From contig CBDDPZ010000009.1 in assembly GCA_965232575.1 (NCBI GenBank), positions 930,001 through 994,000 on the forward strand: a DNA stretch of 64,000 bases, written 5' to 3'. Positions 43,822-53,631 of the stretch are shown here, piece after piece (positions within the stretch are counted from its first letter, which is position 1; every line of letters starts with the position of its first letter). A program made the translations under genes and the position numbers. Origin of the DNA: Bin5 sp965232575. Its GTDB lineage: Bacteria; Chloroflexota; Anaerolineae; Caldilineales; Caldilineaceae. Under the pieces are notes generated by a model. It did no database searches. It was not told where the DNA came from and saw only the letters and a list, made by a program, of their open reading frames with translations.

Positions 43822-45222
43822 CTAGCCAATGATTCCATCTTTCTGCAAGGCCACAGTCAACTCGGCCTGAGTTCCACTGCCTTTCTTACTGTTGCAGGCA
43901 TTGCAGAGAAGCTGAAGGTTGTCGATGTGATGCGTGCCGCCTTTCGACTGCGGCACAACATGGTCGACGGTGAAATTCTGGAAGGGGAAGGCGATGCGGC
44001 AGCCGTTACATAGACCCTCTTGCTGGCCGAAGAGTGTGTGCTTGTGCGTCTTGTATGGCGGCAACTTGCCAACGTCGGTGCGCTTGGGAATGTCTTCGCG
44101 GTGGACGAGGTCGTACAGAAGCGGGCCTTCTGTCCTTATGCGCTGCCTCACCAGCTTGGCGGCAAGCGGCGATAGGTCTATGCCTACCCACTGCCGACCC
44201 AGGCGGTCAGCCGCTACGCAGGCCGTGGCGCAACCGCAGAACGGGTCCAGCAACACATCTCCCTCGTTCGATGATGCTCTGATGATCCGATCAAGCAGAG
44301 TTAGCGGCTTCTGCGTTGGGTAACCCGTCCGCTCCTTAGCCAGGTGCGAGAGAGGATTGATATCACTCCATACATTCCCTACAACGGCTCCTTTCTGCTC
44401 TCGCAGATAGCGTTTCAACCGTGGCCGCTTGGAGAAATCAGGCGCTCCGTTGTCGTGCGTCGGATAGTAGATGCGCCCTTCTGCATCTAATTCCTGCATC
44501 CGTTCAACCTGATAGCGCCAGCCCTTAGGGGGAGGGGGAAAACCTTTCCAGTCGTACATCATCCGCGGGCGCGGATTCGGGCTCGCCATATCAGCGAGTT
44601 GATATGGTCCGCGTCCATCGGCGTCTTCGTGACGATAGAATTTCGCGATGTATTCCGCCGAGTGAGGCTCATAGATCGGATTGAACTTGGCATCTGGCAA
44701 AGCGTAGAACAAGAGAACGTCGGCGACGTTAGGGAACGAGTGCCGCGAATCATTATGTGTATTCGTACGCTTCCAAGTGATCTCGCAACGAAATGCGTCG
44801 GCTCCGAATACCGCATCCATCAGCAGTTTAAGATAGTGGCTGGCCGTTGGATCGCAGTGTAGATAGATCGAGCCGGTCGGCTTGAGCAAACGCCGCATCT
44901 CCAGCACCCGTACTCCCATCATGATCAGGTAGGACTGCATGCCCTTGCCGTGCGCTTCTCCAGCCGCGCCGATGATGGCGTATAAGGCCGGGTGTTGCTC
45001 GGCTATCTCGCCGTGCCATGCCAGGTCTACATCATCCAAAGTCCAAGTATCTTTGAACGCGGCGCCAGCCGCCTCGGAACCGATAGGCGCGGCATAGTTG
45101 CGGTTGGAGTTGAACGGAGGATCAAGGTAGATCAGGTCTACCGATTCCGAGTTCATGCCGCGCATGATGTCCAGGTTGTCGCCCGTCCACATGGTGCGGT
45201 TTACCCAGTTGGGCTGATTCAT
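43822..45222 (-). CDS. Beta-class DNA N4/N6 methyltransferase fused to HNH endonuclease domain
   Basis: This 466-residue protein combines two activities. The catalytic motif IV DPPF is at 34-37. Motif I-like LLDPFCGCATACVAA comes later, near 340, giving the order of beta-class methyltransferases (N4-cytosine or N6-adenine). Residues 390-450 hold an HNH module: Cys405/Cys408, Asp420-His421 in VDHVVPQSKGG, Asn435, and Cys440/Cys443 in LLCNACNSKKG, the zinc-ribbon type. No separate restriction or specificity gene is adjacent. A single-chain modification-restriction enzyme is possible, but a homing or repair role cannot be excluded. Confidence 0.85.
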   Translation of the reverse strand: MNQPNWVNRTMWTGDNLDIMRGMNSESVDLIYLDPPFNSNRNYAAPIGSEAAGAAFKDTWTLDDVDLAWHGEIAEQHPALYAIIGAAGEAHGKGMQSYLIMMGVRVLEMRRLLKPTGSIYLHCDPTASHYLKLLMDAVFGADAFRCEITWKRTNTHNDSRHSFPNVADVLLFYALPDAKFNPIYEPHSAEYIAKFYRHEDADGRGPYQLADMASPNPRPRMMYDWKGFPPPPKGWRYQVERMQELDAEGRIYYPTHDNGAPDFSKRPRLKRYLREQKGAVVGNVWSDINPLSHLAKERTGYPTQKPLTLLDRIIRASSNEGDVLLDPFCGCATACVAADRLGRQWVGIDLSPLAAKLVRQRIRTEGPLLYDLVHREDIPKRTDVGKLPPYKTHKHTLFGQQEGLCNGCRIAFPFQNFTVDHVVPQSKGGTHHIDNLQLLCNACNSKKGSGTQAELTVALQKDGIIG

Positions 45223-45508
45223 TTTGCCGTTGCTCTGTGAAGGAGATAGAGATTATTGGCCTGATGTCAAGCGTTCCAGCAATATATAGCATGGAATGTC
45301 CAGCCAGAAAACTGCTCGGCCATTCTTCAAACTCGATCTTGGCCCTACCTTGCAGAATTGCACTTGGCGCTCAGTTGAGTCTTAGCTTTAGCCCCCTGCT
45401 CTGCGGCGTTGCCGCTTATGCTATCAAGCAACGGCGCTGCAGACTGGTTACTGCAACTCGCATCGACAAAAATGACTACTTGTAGCGCCGGACCGATTGC
45501 AGACAGCC

Positions 45509-46339
45509 CTACCTCATGAAGGACCCACCCGTGACGGGGATGGAGAGACCGGTGAGAAAATCGGCTCCATCCGAAGCCAGGAACGAGACGGCGTGGGCAA
45601 GGTCGTTGGTCTGGGCGAGGCGGCCGATTGGGGTGCTTCCCGCTGCCCCGGAAAGCAGGGCGTCCGTCGCCTCTTTCACTTGCAGCGAAGGGTTGTCAAA
45701 AAGGTTGGTCATGTGGCCGACCCGCTCGGTGGGAGTCAAGCTCGGGCAGATGGCATTGACGGTGACCCCGTATTCGGCCAACTCCTGAGCAAGCGACTGT
45801 GTTAAGCCGACGATTCCGAATTTGGATGAGCAGTAGGCAGCAAATCGAGCGATTCCCCGCAGCCCCAAGACTGAGGAGACGCTGATTATGCGGCCGCCGC
45901 CGCCGCGTTCCACCATGTGACGCGCGGCCGCACGGGTGCATACGAAAGTTCCCTTCAGATTGACAGACATGACTCGGTCCCACTCGTCCTCCTCCAGGTC
46001 GACGACCGGCACGCGATCTCTGCCGCCGCGAGCGGCCGCGTTGTTGACCAGGATGTCAATTCGTCCGAGTGTCTCCACCGCCTTCTGCATGGCCGCCCCG
46101 ACGGAAGCTGAATCGGTCACATCGCAGGTCAGTGCCAGCGAACGGCGCCCAAGCCCCTCTATCTCCGCCTTTAGCGCCGGCAGACCTCCCCAGTCGGCGT
46201 CAGGATACGGTTTCTCGACAAGATCCGTTACAACGACATCCGCGCCATCCTCCGCCAGCCGAAGCGCGATCCCCCGGCCAATGCCGTATTCTCCTCCGGC
46301 GCCGGTCACGAACACAACCTTTCCAGACAGGTTATACAT
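45509..46339 (-). CDS. Short-chain dehydrogenase/reductase (SDR)
   Basis: The 276-residue product has the SDR cofactor motif VTGAGGEYGIGRG (11-23), DVTD, LVNNAAARGG (97-106), the catalytic Ser around 155, and YCSSK with Tyr169 and Lys173. CGGAGGA lies seven bases before the ATG at 46339. It reduces or oxidises a small hydroxy or oxo substrate with NAD(P). The gene is divergent from tRNA-Val, and their promoter regions overlap. Confidence 0.92.
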   Translation of the reverse strand: MYNLSGKVVFVTGAGGEYGIGRGIALRLAEDGADVVVTDLVEKPYPDADWGGLPALKAEIEGLGRRSLALTCDVTDSASVGAAMQKAVETLGRIDILVNNAAARGGRDRVPVVDLEEDEWDRVMSVNLKGTFVCTRAAARHMVERGGGGRIISVSSVLGLRGIARFAAYCSSKFGIVGLTQSLAQELAEYGVTVNAICPSLTPTERVGHMTNLFDNPSLQVKEATDALLSGAAGSTPIGRLAQTNDLAHAVSFLASDGADFLTGLSIPVTGGSFMR

Positions 46340-46369
46340 TTCACAGTCCTCCGGATGGTGATGTATACT
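46340..46369 (+). promoter_or_regulatory. Promoter for tRNA-Val
   Basis: TTCACA at 46340-46345 and TATACT at 46364-46369 are separated by 18 bases. The tRNA begins 12 bases after the -10. The -35 abuts the start codon of the divergent SDR gene. Confidence 0.6.
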
Positions 46370-46381
46370 ATGGGCCCAATT

Positions 46382-46455
46382 GGGCGGTTAGCTCAGCTGG
46401 TTAGAGCGATTCCCTTACAAGGAATAGGCCGGCGGTTCGAGTCCGTCACCGCCCA
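46382..46455 (+). tRNA. tRNA-Val (anticodon TAC)
   Basis: The acceptor stem is GGGCGGT (46382-46388) with ACCGCCC (46448-46454) and discriminator A46455. The D arm is AGCTCAGCTGGTTAGAGC, the anticodon stem ATTCC/GGAAT encloses the loop CTTACAA, giving TAC, and the T arm has GGTTCGAGTC. The loop and stem match bacterial valine tRNAs. CCA is not encoded. Confidence 0.93.
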
Positions 46456-46460
46456 CACAA

Positions 46461-46491
46461 AGATTCCGAATTATTCGAATCTTCGGATTTT
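46461..46491 (+). terminator. Possible terminator after tRNA-Val
   Basis: AGATTC(C)GAA and TTCGAATCT form a 9-bp stem with one bulge at 46461-46482. A short TTTT follows at 46488-46491 after a small gap. The U-tract is weak. Confidence 0.35.
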
Positions 46492-46558
46492 GTAGAGATT
46501 ATGTGCCATTGGGGGCGTCGGCCGCGCAGGCCGGCGCCTTTCTCTTTTCGGGTTCAGA

Positions 46559-47629
46559 TCAGGTGAGGAGGGGGACTGTTCGTCTCTCGCGTGCGCTGAG
46601 GATGGCCGAATCGACGATCTGCTGGCCGATTCGACAGATATCGGGCGACAGCGGACCTTCAGGCTCTTGGCCTGTTTCCAGACAGTGGACGAAATACTGG
46701 ATTACGTTCTGATTCGGCGGCGACAACCGGTCAACCGGCTGGTCGTAGCCTTCGGGACATTCGTGGGTCTGGACTCGCACCGTATCCTCATAATCGTAGC
46801 TGCTGATCGTTCCCTCGCTCCCCTTTAGCACGAAACCGCACTTGGGCTGAGGCTGAAGCGTCCACGGGTCGGTAAAGGTGCCCCAACGCGTCTCAAACTT
46901 GGAAAGGCCGAACTCATACTTGCAGATGGTGATGCTGTGCTCGTCCACTTCCAGGCCGGCCGGCTCATCTACCACGGTCGTCACCTCGAGCGGCGCCCGG
47001 CCGTCCAGAAACCAGGTCCCCAGCGTTACCCCGTAGCCCAGATAGTCCAGGAGTGAGCCGCCCCCCTCGTCCTTCTGATAGAACCAGCTTTCGCTTTTGC
47101 GCTGCCGGTACTCTTCGTCGGTCTCCTCCTTGTCGGCAACGTGGAAAAGGGGCCCGCGATTGCCGTCATAGTAGTGGACTTCGACCAGGTCGCCGATGGT
47201 TCCCTCAACCAGCAACCGCTTGGCCGTAACGTGGCAGGGGTACCAGCGCAACGGCCAGTTGATGATAAACTGACGCTGCGTTTTCGCCATGGCCGCGATC
47301 ATCTTGTCGGCAGCGGCCAGATCAGCTGCAAAAGGCTTTTCCAGCAGGACATGAACGTTATACGGGGCGACTTTGAGCACCCACTCGGCGTGGCTTGCCG
47401 TGGACGGGCACAGGAGCACGATCGCCGGCTGCGTCCGTTCCAGGCATTCCTTGTAGTCGGTGAAGATTCGCTCTTCTGGAATGGCAAAGTTGTTGATTAC
47501 GGACGCCATCCTGTCTTTATCCGTATGGCAGATTCCGACAATCTCCACCTCGGGATGTTCATGGCACAGGCGCAGGAGATCGCCCATATGGGAATGGTCG
47601 AAGTTTATGCCGGCAACTTTCCAGGTCAT
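46559..47629 (-). CDS. Gfo/Idh/MocA family oxidoreductase
   Basis: The 356-residue protein has an N-terminal Rossmann-like half and the family motif VLLEKPFA (about 94-101), where the Lys is catalytic. The second half has a sugar-substrate domain with DLVEVHYYDGNRG and GSLLDYLGYGVTLG. Relatives oxidise or reduce sugars and inositols. The start has a His/Asp-rich GINFDHSHMG instead of the usual GxGxxG, as in some members. Substrate unknown. It is convergent with the tRNA-Val gene and divergent from NAD synthetase. Confidence 0.88.
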   Translation of the reverse strand: MTWKVAGINFDHSHMGDLLRLCHEHPEVEIVGICHTDKDRMASVINNFAIPEERIFTDYKECLERTQPAIVLLCPSTASHAEWVLKVAPYNVHVLLEKPFAADLAAADKMIAAMAKTQRQFIINWPLRWYPCHVTAKRLLVEGTIGDLVEVHYYDGNRGPLFHVADKEETDEEYRQRKSESWFYQKDEGGGSLLDYLGYGVTLGTWFLDGRAPLEVTTVVDEPAGLEVDEHSITICKYEFGLSKFETRWGTFTDPWTLQPQPKCGFVLKGSEGTISSYDYEDTVRVQTHECPEGYDQPVDRLSPPNQNVIQYFVHCLETGQEPEGPLSPDICRIGQQIVDSAILSARERRTVPLLT

Positions 47630-47814
47630 TTTTGCGTCTGAGAATTCAGTGAAGCCCGCGGCTCAATCCGGCAACCTGTCTTTCCAGCAATTATCGCAAA
47701 GTTTCGGGACGCATGTCAAGTGGGCTTTGCGCCGGCTGTCAGTATCCTGGATAATACGCTGCAGTCAGCGTTTCACAGCGGCAACCGTAAGCTTTGGAAC
47801 TCGGCTGGACGACG

Positions 47815-49992
47815 ATGACCGACAATTTCAACTCAATTTATAGTCATGGCTTCGTCCGCGTGGCCGTATGCGTGCCCCATGTCAGGGTAGCGGATCCGGC
47901 GTACAACGCGGGCCACACCTCTGCCCTGGCCGCCCGCGCGTCGGAAGCGGGCGCCGCGGTTGCCCTCTTCCCCGAACTGGGGATTTCCTCCTACGCCATA
48001 GACGACCTGCTCCAACAGGAGGCCCTGTTGGACGGTGTCCTGGCCGGCATCAGCCGGATTGTTGAAGAAAGCAGGCTGCTGACGTCCGTTCTGCTGGTGG
48101 GCGCGCCGCTCCGTTTCGAAAACCGTCTGTTCAACTGCGCGGTCGTCATCTATCGGGGACGAGTGCTGGGTATCGTCCCGAAGACCTACCTACCCAGCTA
48201 TCGCGAATTCTATGAAACGCGCCAGTTCAGCGCAGCGCGCCATGCCGTCGGACGCGAGGTACAGTTCCTGGGGGATACCGTGCCCTTCGGCAACGATCTT
48301 CTGTTCAAAGCGGGGTTGACGGCCGCGGAAGACGCGACAGATTCCCAAGCAGGCCCGCCTCGTACCTTAGACGAGCCCTCCGGCAGTCCGGTGGGCGAAT
48401 TCAGCCTGCACGTGGAGATCTGTGAAGACGTTTGGACGCCGATTCCGCCCAGCTCCTACGCCGCTCTGGCGGGGGCCACGGTTCTGGCCAACCTGTCGGC
48501 ATCCAACATCACCATCGGCAAGTCTCTCTACCGCAAAGACCTGTGCGCCAGTCAGTCGGGCAAGTGCATTGCGGCCTATCTCTATTCTGCCGCCGGCCCG
48601 GGTGAATCGACCACTGATCTGGCCTGGGATGGTCACGCGCTCATTTATGAAGACGGTGAGCTACTGGCTGAATCGGAAAGATTTGCCGATCACGCGCAGG
48701 TCATCATCGCCGACATCGACACCGAGCGCCTGGCGCAGAGCCGCATGAGGCAGACCAGCTTCAATGACGCCGCTGCGCTACACGGCCCTCAATTGCAGGC
48801 AGTTCGGACGGTAAGCTTCGATTTTCAGACCCCGCGCCTGACCGCGGGGCCCGTCGGCAGCGGGGCGCAGGCCGGCCCGCAGCGACTCGACCGTCTCCAT
48901 CGCGATATCGAGCGCTTTCCCTTCGTCCCCAGCGACGCCGTGCGGCGCGACGAACAGGCCTACGAGGCTTACAACATTCAGGTGCATGGTCTGATGCAGC
49001 GTCTCAGGGCCACCGGGATTCAAAAGATTGTCGTCGGCATCTCCGGCGGTCTGGACTCAACGCAGGCGCTTATCGTCGCGGCCCGCACGATGGACCGTCT
49101 TCAGCTGCCGCGCACCAACATCCTTGCCTACACCATGCCCGGCTTCGCGACCAGCTCAAGCACTCGCTCCAACGCCCACCGCCTCATGGACGCATTCGAC
49201 GTCAGCGGACACGAGCTCGACATCCGGCCCTCGGCGATGCAGATGTTCCGGGACATCGGCCATCCCTTCGCGGAAGAGGACCCGGAGTACGACATCACTT
49301 TCGAGAATGTACAGGCCGGGGAGCGCACCAGCCACCTGTTCCGGCTGGCCAACTACAATGACGCGCTTGTCCTCGGCACCGGTGACCTGAGCGAACTGGC
49401 GCTGGGCTGGGCCACCTACGGCGTGGGCGACCAGATGAGCCACTACAATGTCAACGCCTCGGTCCCCAAGACCCTTATCCAGCATCTGATCCGCTGGGTG
49501 ATCGCCACGTCGCAGTTTGACGACGCCGCCAGTAAAGTACTTCAATCAGTTTTGGACACCGAGATTTCGCCTGAACTGGTGCCGGGAGACGGGTCCGCCG
49601 ACGGGCCGGCGCAATCCACCGAAGCCAAGATCGGGCCTTACGAGTTGCAGGACTTTTTCCTCTACTACATCTCCCGCTATGGCTTCCGGCCCAGCAAGGT
49701 CGCTTTCATGGCGTTACAGGCCTGGGGCGATCGCGGCCGGGGATTGTGGCCTGAATTCCTGCCGGACCACAAGCGCAATCAGTACGATCTGGCGGAAATC
49801 AGAAAGTGGCTGGAGCTGTTCCTTTACCGCTTCTTCCAGATCAGCCAGTTCAAGCGGACCGCCGTTCCCAACGGCCCGAAAGTGGGCAGCGGCGGGTCGC
49901 TCAGTCCGCGGGGAGACTGGCGCGCCCCCAGTGATTCCTCAGCTGCCGCCTGGCTGGCCGAGTTGGGTCAGAACGTGCCGGACGGAGAGTAA
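47815..49992 (+). CDS. nadE: Glutamine-dependent NAD+ synthetase
   Basis: This 725-residue enzyme has an N-terminal nitrilase-type glutaminase with the triad Glu54 (FPELGISS), Lys123 (VPKTYLP) and Cys203 (EICEDVW). The C-terminal synthetase has the PP-loop SGGLDS (410-415) and LVLGTGDLSELALGW. It amidates deamido-NAD+ using glutamine, the last step of NAD biosynthesis. The ATG at 47815 is favoured over the earlier TTG at 47794. It is convergent with the DEAD-box gene, with only 8 bases between them. Confidence 0.95.
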   Translation: MTDNFNSIYSHGFVRVAVCVPHVRVADPAYNAGHTSALAARASEAGAAVALFPELGISSYAIDDLLQQEALLDGVLAGISRIVEESRLLTSVLLVGAPLRFENRLFNCAVVIYRGRVLGIVPKTYLPSYREFYETRQFSAARHAVGREVQFLGDTVPFGNDLLFKAGLTAAEDATDSQAGPPRTLDEPSGSPVGEFSLHVEICEDVWTPIPPSSYAALAGATVLANLSASNITIGKSLYRKDLCASQSGKCIAAYLYSAAGPGESTTDLAWDGHALIYEDGELLAESERFADHAQVIIADIDTERLAQSRMRQTSFNDAAALHGPQLQAVRTVSFDFQTPRLTAGPVGSGAQAGPQRLDRLHRDIERFPFVPSDAVRRDEQAYEAYNIQVHGLMQRLRATGIQKIVVGISGGLDSTQALIVAARTMDRLQLPRTNILAYTMPGFATSSSTRSNAHRLMDAFDVSGHELDIRPSAMQMFRDIGHPFAEEDPEYDITFENVQAGERTSHLFRLANYNDALVLGTGDLSELALGWATYGVGDQMSHYNVNASVPKTLIQHLIRWVIATSQFDDAASKVLQSVLDTEISPELVPGDGSADGPAQSTEAKIGPYELQDFFLYYISRYGFRPSKVAFMALQAWGDRGRGLWPEFLPDHKRNQYDLAEIRKWLELFLYRFFQISQFKRTAVPNGPKVGSGGSLSPRGDWRAPSDSSAAAWLAELGQNVPDGE

Positions 49993-50000
49993 GAAGCGTT

Positions 50001-51536
50001 TCAACTGCGGCGATTTCGCGGCCGGCGGGGACGGCTTCGGCGACGTCTGGCGCGTCCTTGCGAAGCGGGCCTTTTCGCGGGTTTCTCTTCTGGTAGCGGC
50101 GGCGGCGCGTGCAGGGAATCCTGATAGAAGTCGTCGACCAACATCGCCAGCAGCGTCCGGCCCTCGTCTGATTGCATCCACTCGTCAATCAGCGGCCGGA
50201 ATCTCAGCATGCGTTCGCTCTGCAGATTATCGCGGCCGCGCAGCTTGGCCTCCAGCAGGGAAGTGACGCGCTCGGAGACCGTGGCAGCCACTTCGTCATC
50301 GGTGGGCAGCTTGCGCTCTTCCAAGGGGATGCTGTACCGTTTGGCGATCCGTTCCATCTGCATGCGCTCGTCAAACGACGCGGTCAGGGATATCGCGGCC
50401 CCGGATGAGCCGGCGCGTGCCGTGCGCCCTGCCCGGTGAATGTAGGACTCCGGATCTTCCGGCGGCTCATACTGGAACACATGGGAAAGCTCTGGAATGT
50501 CAATGCCCCGGGCCGCCACATCGGTCGCCACCAGCAGTCTCAGTTTTCCCTCCCGCACCCGGCGCATCACCCGCTCACGCTCCTGCTGACTGAGGTCCGA
50601 GCTGATTTTGTCGGCGTCGTAACCGAAACGCTGCAAAACGATCGTTACATAGTCGACCGTCCGGCGCGTGTTGCAGAAAACAATTGCGGCCGCCGGGTTT
50701 TCCACCTCGATCAGCCGCACGAGCGCCCGGTCCTTTTTCATGCCCGGGTCGGCGTAGAGGACATGCTCAGCCTCAGCGACATGGACGCGATCGCGGCTGA
50801 GGCTAAGGAAATCTGGCTCCGTCAGGAACTGTTGGGCCAGCCGCAACACATGCGCAGGGAAAGTGGCCGAAAACATCGAGCCGTGAATCCGTCCCGAGGG
50901 CAGAAACGTCTGCACCTGCAGCATGTCCGGGTAGAAGCCCATCGACAGCATGCGGTCGGCCTCGTCAAACACAAGTTGATGCAGATCATCCAGGCGCAAG
51001 TTGCGCTGCAACAGGTGGTCGAGGATGCGCCCCGGCGTGCCGATCACCAGCTGCGCGCCAGCGCGCAGGGCTGAGATCTGGGGGCCGTACTTGACGCCGC
51101 CGTAGACGGCAACACTGCGCACGCCGGCTGCCTCCCCCAGCAGCGCGGCCTCCTTGGAGACTTGCAAAGCCAGCTCCCGCGTCGGCGCCAGGACCAGAGC
51201 CTGGCAAACGCGCCTGTCCCGCTGTATCCGATGAAGAATCGGGAGCAGAAACGCGCCTGTCTTGCCGCTGCCCGTGCGCGACTGGACCATAAGATCCCGC
51301 CCGTTCAAAAGGTAAGGGATAGCCTTTGCCTGCACCGGCATCAGTTTGGTCCAGCCGGCCTTGGCGGCCGCCTCTTGCGCCACTGCCGGCAGCTCTCCAA
51401 GTGAAATGTCGGGCAGCGCGTTCTCCGGCTCAACCAGGTCCAGCGGGTTCACGTTTGCGTCAGAGTCATTCATTTCAGTGGAAGCGAGAGACTGTGCCGA
51501 TCCATCTTCCCGGCCTTCCGTATCTGTTGTGTGCAT
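50001..51536 (-). CDS. DEAD-box RNA helicase
   Basis: From the ATG at 51536 (AAGGA five bases upstream) the product has 511 residues; the frame is open to 51698 but that extension looks non-coding. Motif Q/I is present with SRTGSGKT (86-93), PTRELALQ, DEAD (191-194), SATF, and the C-terminal ATDVAARGIDIP and HRAGRTARAG. It ends in an Arg/Pro-rich basic tail. It unwinds RNA duplexes, probably in ribosome assembly or RNA decay. Cold-induced or ribosome-linked regulation is common in the family but not shown here. Confidence 0.92.
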   Translation of the reverse strand: MHTTDTEGREDGSAQSLASTEMNDSDANVNPLDLVEPENALPDISLGELPAVAQEAAAKAGWTKLMPVQAKAIPYLLNGRDLMVQSRTGSGKTGAFLLPILHRIQRDRRVCQALVLAPTRELALQVSKEAALLGEAAGVRSVAVYGGVKYGPQISALRAGAQLVIGTPGRILDHLLQRNLRLDDLHQLVFDEADRMLSMGFYPDMLQVQTFLPSGRIHGSMFSATFPAHVLRLAQQFLTEPDFLSLSRDRVHVAEAEHVLYADPGMKKDRALVRLIEVENPAAAIVFCNTRRTVDYVTIVLQRFGYDADKISSDLSQQERERVMRRVREGKLRLLVATDVAARGIDIPELSHVFQYEPPEDPESYIHRAGRTARAGSSGAAISLTASFDERMQMERIAKRYSIPLEERKLPTDDEVAATVSERVTSLLEAKLRGRDNLQSERMLRFRPLIDEWMQSDEGRTLLAMLVDDFYQDSLHAPPPLPEEKPAKRPASQGRARRRRSRPRRPRNRRS

Positions 51537-51726
51537 TGATTCCTTGACCGTTCCGTTATGTGTAATCGTCGACGGTGGAGAGAACATGTACCAGCGCAAT
51601 GCCCATTCTACTTTGTTGTCCGGCGGACACATAGAATCGGACGGCTTCAGTTCCCGTTCTGCATTGGGAGAATCTACTTCAAAACATTCGAAATTCACTG
51701 GAAAACGCGCCGAAAACAGGCGCCGT

Positions 51727-52263
51727 CTAGCGCTGTTTCCTTAAATCGGTCTTGTCAACCTCATACACAAGCAGCGCCGTCCCCGTCTTCTCGAAGATTC
51801 TCTGCTCCTTCAGAATCAGTTTGACCTGTCTCGAAAGCCCGGCCACCAGAGGCACGCCGCGGCCCAGCAAGACGGGAATGACCGAGACTTCCACCGTGTC
51901 AACCAGACTTTCGTTGCACAGACTTCCGAAAAGCCTTCCTCCGCCAAACAGCCAGATGTCCTTGCCCGGCTCGGACCGCAGCGACCGCACCGTCTCAATC
52001 CAGTCCTCGCCGACAATTCGGAGGTTTCTGCGCTCGCTCTGTTTCAGGCTGTTTGAGAAAATGTACTGCCGGTCCCCCGGCCTTGCTGGAGATACTCCAC
52101 CGACTACATAAAACGTCCGTCGCCCCATTATGTATGTATCGAACTGCGACGCAAGTTCCTCGAAGTCAATGTCAGGATCCAGGACTATCCAGTCAAAGCC
52201 GTCGTCGGAGTCCGCAATGTACCCGTCCAGACTCATGGCACAGTTATATCGAATTCTTCTCAC
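51727..52263 (-). CDS. Dihydrofolate reductase-like (RibD C-terminal domain) protein
   Basis: The start is a GTG at 52263 with GGAGGA six bases before it. The 178-residue product has SLDGYIA near the N-terminus, TYIMGRRTFYVV, and the NADPH-binding region WLFGGGRLFGSL, as in the RibD_C/DHFR-like family. These proteins are often annotated as dihydrofolate reductase family but many are reductases of unknown substrate. Length is normal. It lies upstream of the DEAD-box gene on the same strand. Confidence 0.85.
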   Translation of the reverse strand: MRRIRYNCAMSLDGYIADSDDGFDWIVLDPDIDFEELASQFDTYIMGRRTFYVVGGVSPARPGDRQYIFSNSLKQSERRNLRIVGEDWIETVRSLRSEPGKDIWLFGGGRLFGSLCNESLVDTVEVSVIPVLLGRGVPLVAGLSRQVKLILKEQRIFEKTGTALLVYEVDKTDLRKQR

Positions 52264-52488
52264 AACTGTTCCTCCAATGGCCCGCGGCGATGCTCTACAA
52301 TTTCTGTGACGCGGGTTTGTTTGGCACTTGAGGCACGATTGGACCAAAGCGCCATTGAAAGTGGAATGAGGGGCGGGGTTAAACCTGGGGCAATGTGTTT
52401 CAAAAGAAGCACTCGGCCGGAACCGGGGGGGTGAAATCAGGAAGAAGAACGCTCTTCGTCGGTTGGGCGAATCATTCTGGTTTTCGCG

Positions 52489-53484
52489 TCAGACACTGCC
52501 AAATAGCTCCCTGGACTGTTCGCAGGCCCTTTTGATCAGCGTGGGCACTTTGTGACTGTTGTCCAACTCGGGACGCTGCTCAATCCAACCCAGCGATACC
52601 ATGCTCCTGACCAGAACAAAAACGGGCAGAAGTTCGATATCGGCCTGGGACAACGGGCGCTCGGTCAGGTAGCCGGCGATGATGGCCTCACGGATTGTTT
52701 CAAAATCCGGTGTGTCCTGGTAGTAGGAGATCGCTACCGCGAGTTCATACTGATGCCAACCGAAACCGGAGTCGTCAAAATCGATTATATGTACATTTTC
52801 ACCGGTGGTGATCAGGTTTCCGGGATGCAAGTCGGCGTGAATCAGGCTGTACGTTCCCCGCTCTTTGCTGTAATCGGTCAGGAGGCTATGGATCCTGTCG
52901 CGGGCGTACATGATCTGCGCCCGTTCGACCGGCGCCAGATTCGACTGCTTCCAAAAAGGCCCCCAAAATGGCTCACTGCCCATCAGTCCATCGGCGTCAA
53001 ACGCGTGGCGCTCAAAACCCTCCGGCGGCCGCCAGGCAGCCGCCTGGTTATGGATGCGGGCAGCCAGCCTCCCGGCCTTATGAAAGTAACTCGCAAGTCT
53101 GGAACGGTCCGTCTCCCGCTCAATCAGCGTTGCCATCGGGGTCCCTTCGACCCACTCGACGAGACTCACATACCTTGTCTGTGACAATTCAGGCAGATGG
53201 ACGCGGACAAAGGCGCGCTTGTCATTTGAAAGGCGGGGCACAGGGGCGCTTATGCCTGCCTGGTTCAGGGCTGCCGCCCACTGAAACTCTCCGTGGAGCT
53301 CCGACAAGGTATGGTAGCCGGGGCGGTGAAAGCGAAAAACGAAAGGTTGTCCGCTGTCCGAGTCAACTCGAAATACGATGTTTTCGGAATGTGAAACCAG
53401 CGAGATTCCTGTAACGTTGATGTCCCAGGCGTCCAGCGCCCGCGCGGCGGAGGCCAGCAGCGCCTCACTCATTGGAACCCTCAT
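52489..53484 (-). CDS. APH-family small-molecule kinase
   Basis: The 331-residue protein has the aminoglycoside phosphotransferase/choline kinase fold: the catalytic loop HADLHPGN (216-223, catalytic Asp218) and the Mg-binding DFDDSG (235-240). An N-terminal lobe has SENIVFRVDSDSGQPFVFRFHRP. It is not a resistance enzyme of known type. Next to it is a class III aminotransferase of the AGXT2L type. In animals hydroxylysine kinase and phosphohydroxylysine phospho-lyase belong to these same two families, so a kinase/phospho-lyase pair is plausible. GAGGG favours the ATG at 53472 as an alternative start. Confidence 0.85.
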   Translation of the reverse strand: MRVPMSEALLASAARALDAWDINVTGISLVSHSENIVFRVDSDSGQPFVFRFHRPGYHTLSELHGEFQWAAALNQAGISAPVPRLSNDKRAFVRVHLPELSQTRYVSLVEWVEGTPMATLIERETDRSRLASYFHKAGRLAARIHNQAAAWRPPEGFERHAFDADGLMGSEPFWGPFWKQSNLAPVERAQIMYARDRIHSLLTDYSKERGTYSLIHADLHPGNLITTGENVHIIDFDDSGFGWHQYELAVAISYYQDTPDFETIREAIIAGYLTERPLSQADIELLPVFVLVRSMVSLGWIEQRPELDNSHKVPTLIKRACEQSRELFGSV

Positions 53485-53631
53485 ACTCGGGAAGGAATAG
53501 AGCGTCCCCCGAACTCACATCATTGCTGTGGCCTGCCATTCCTGATATCCTTGTCCAGCCGCGGCACGGAAGAGCCCAGGAATTTCCAACTTGAAACGGT
53601 CCGCAGCCTTCCGCAGTGCAACTTCCACCCC

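Noticed and set aside
45237..45485. 82-codon open frame between the methyltransferase-HNH and SDR genes
   Set aside because: No convincing ribosome site or domain, and its sequence looks like random translation.
46382..46455. Reading the tRNA anticodon as ACA
   Set aside because: A seven-base loop of TTACAAG would give ACA, but the stem ATTCC/GGAAT fixes the loop as CTTACAA and the anticodon as TAC, matching valine tRNAs.
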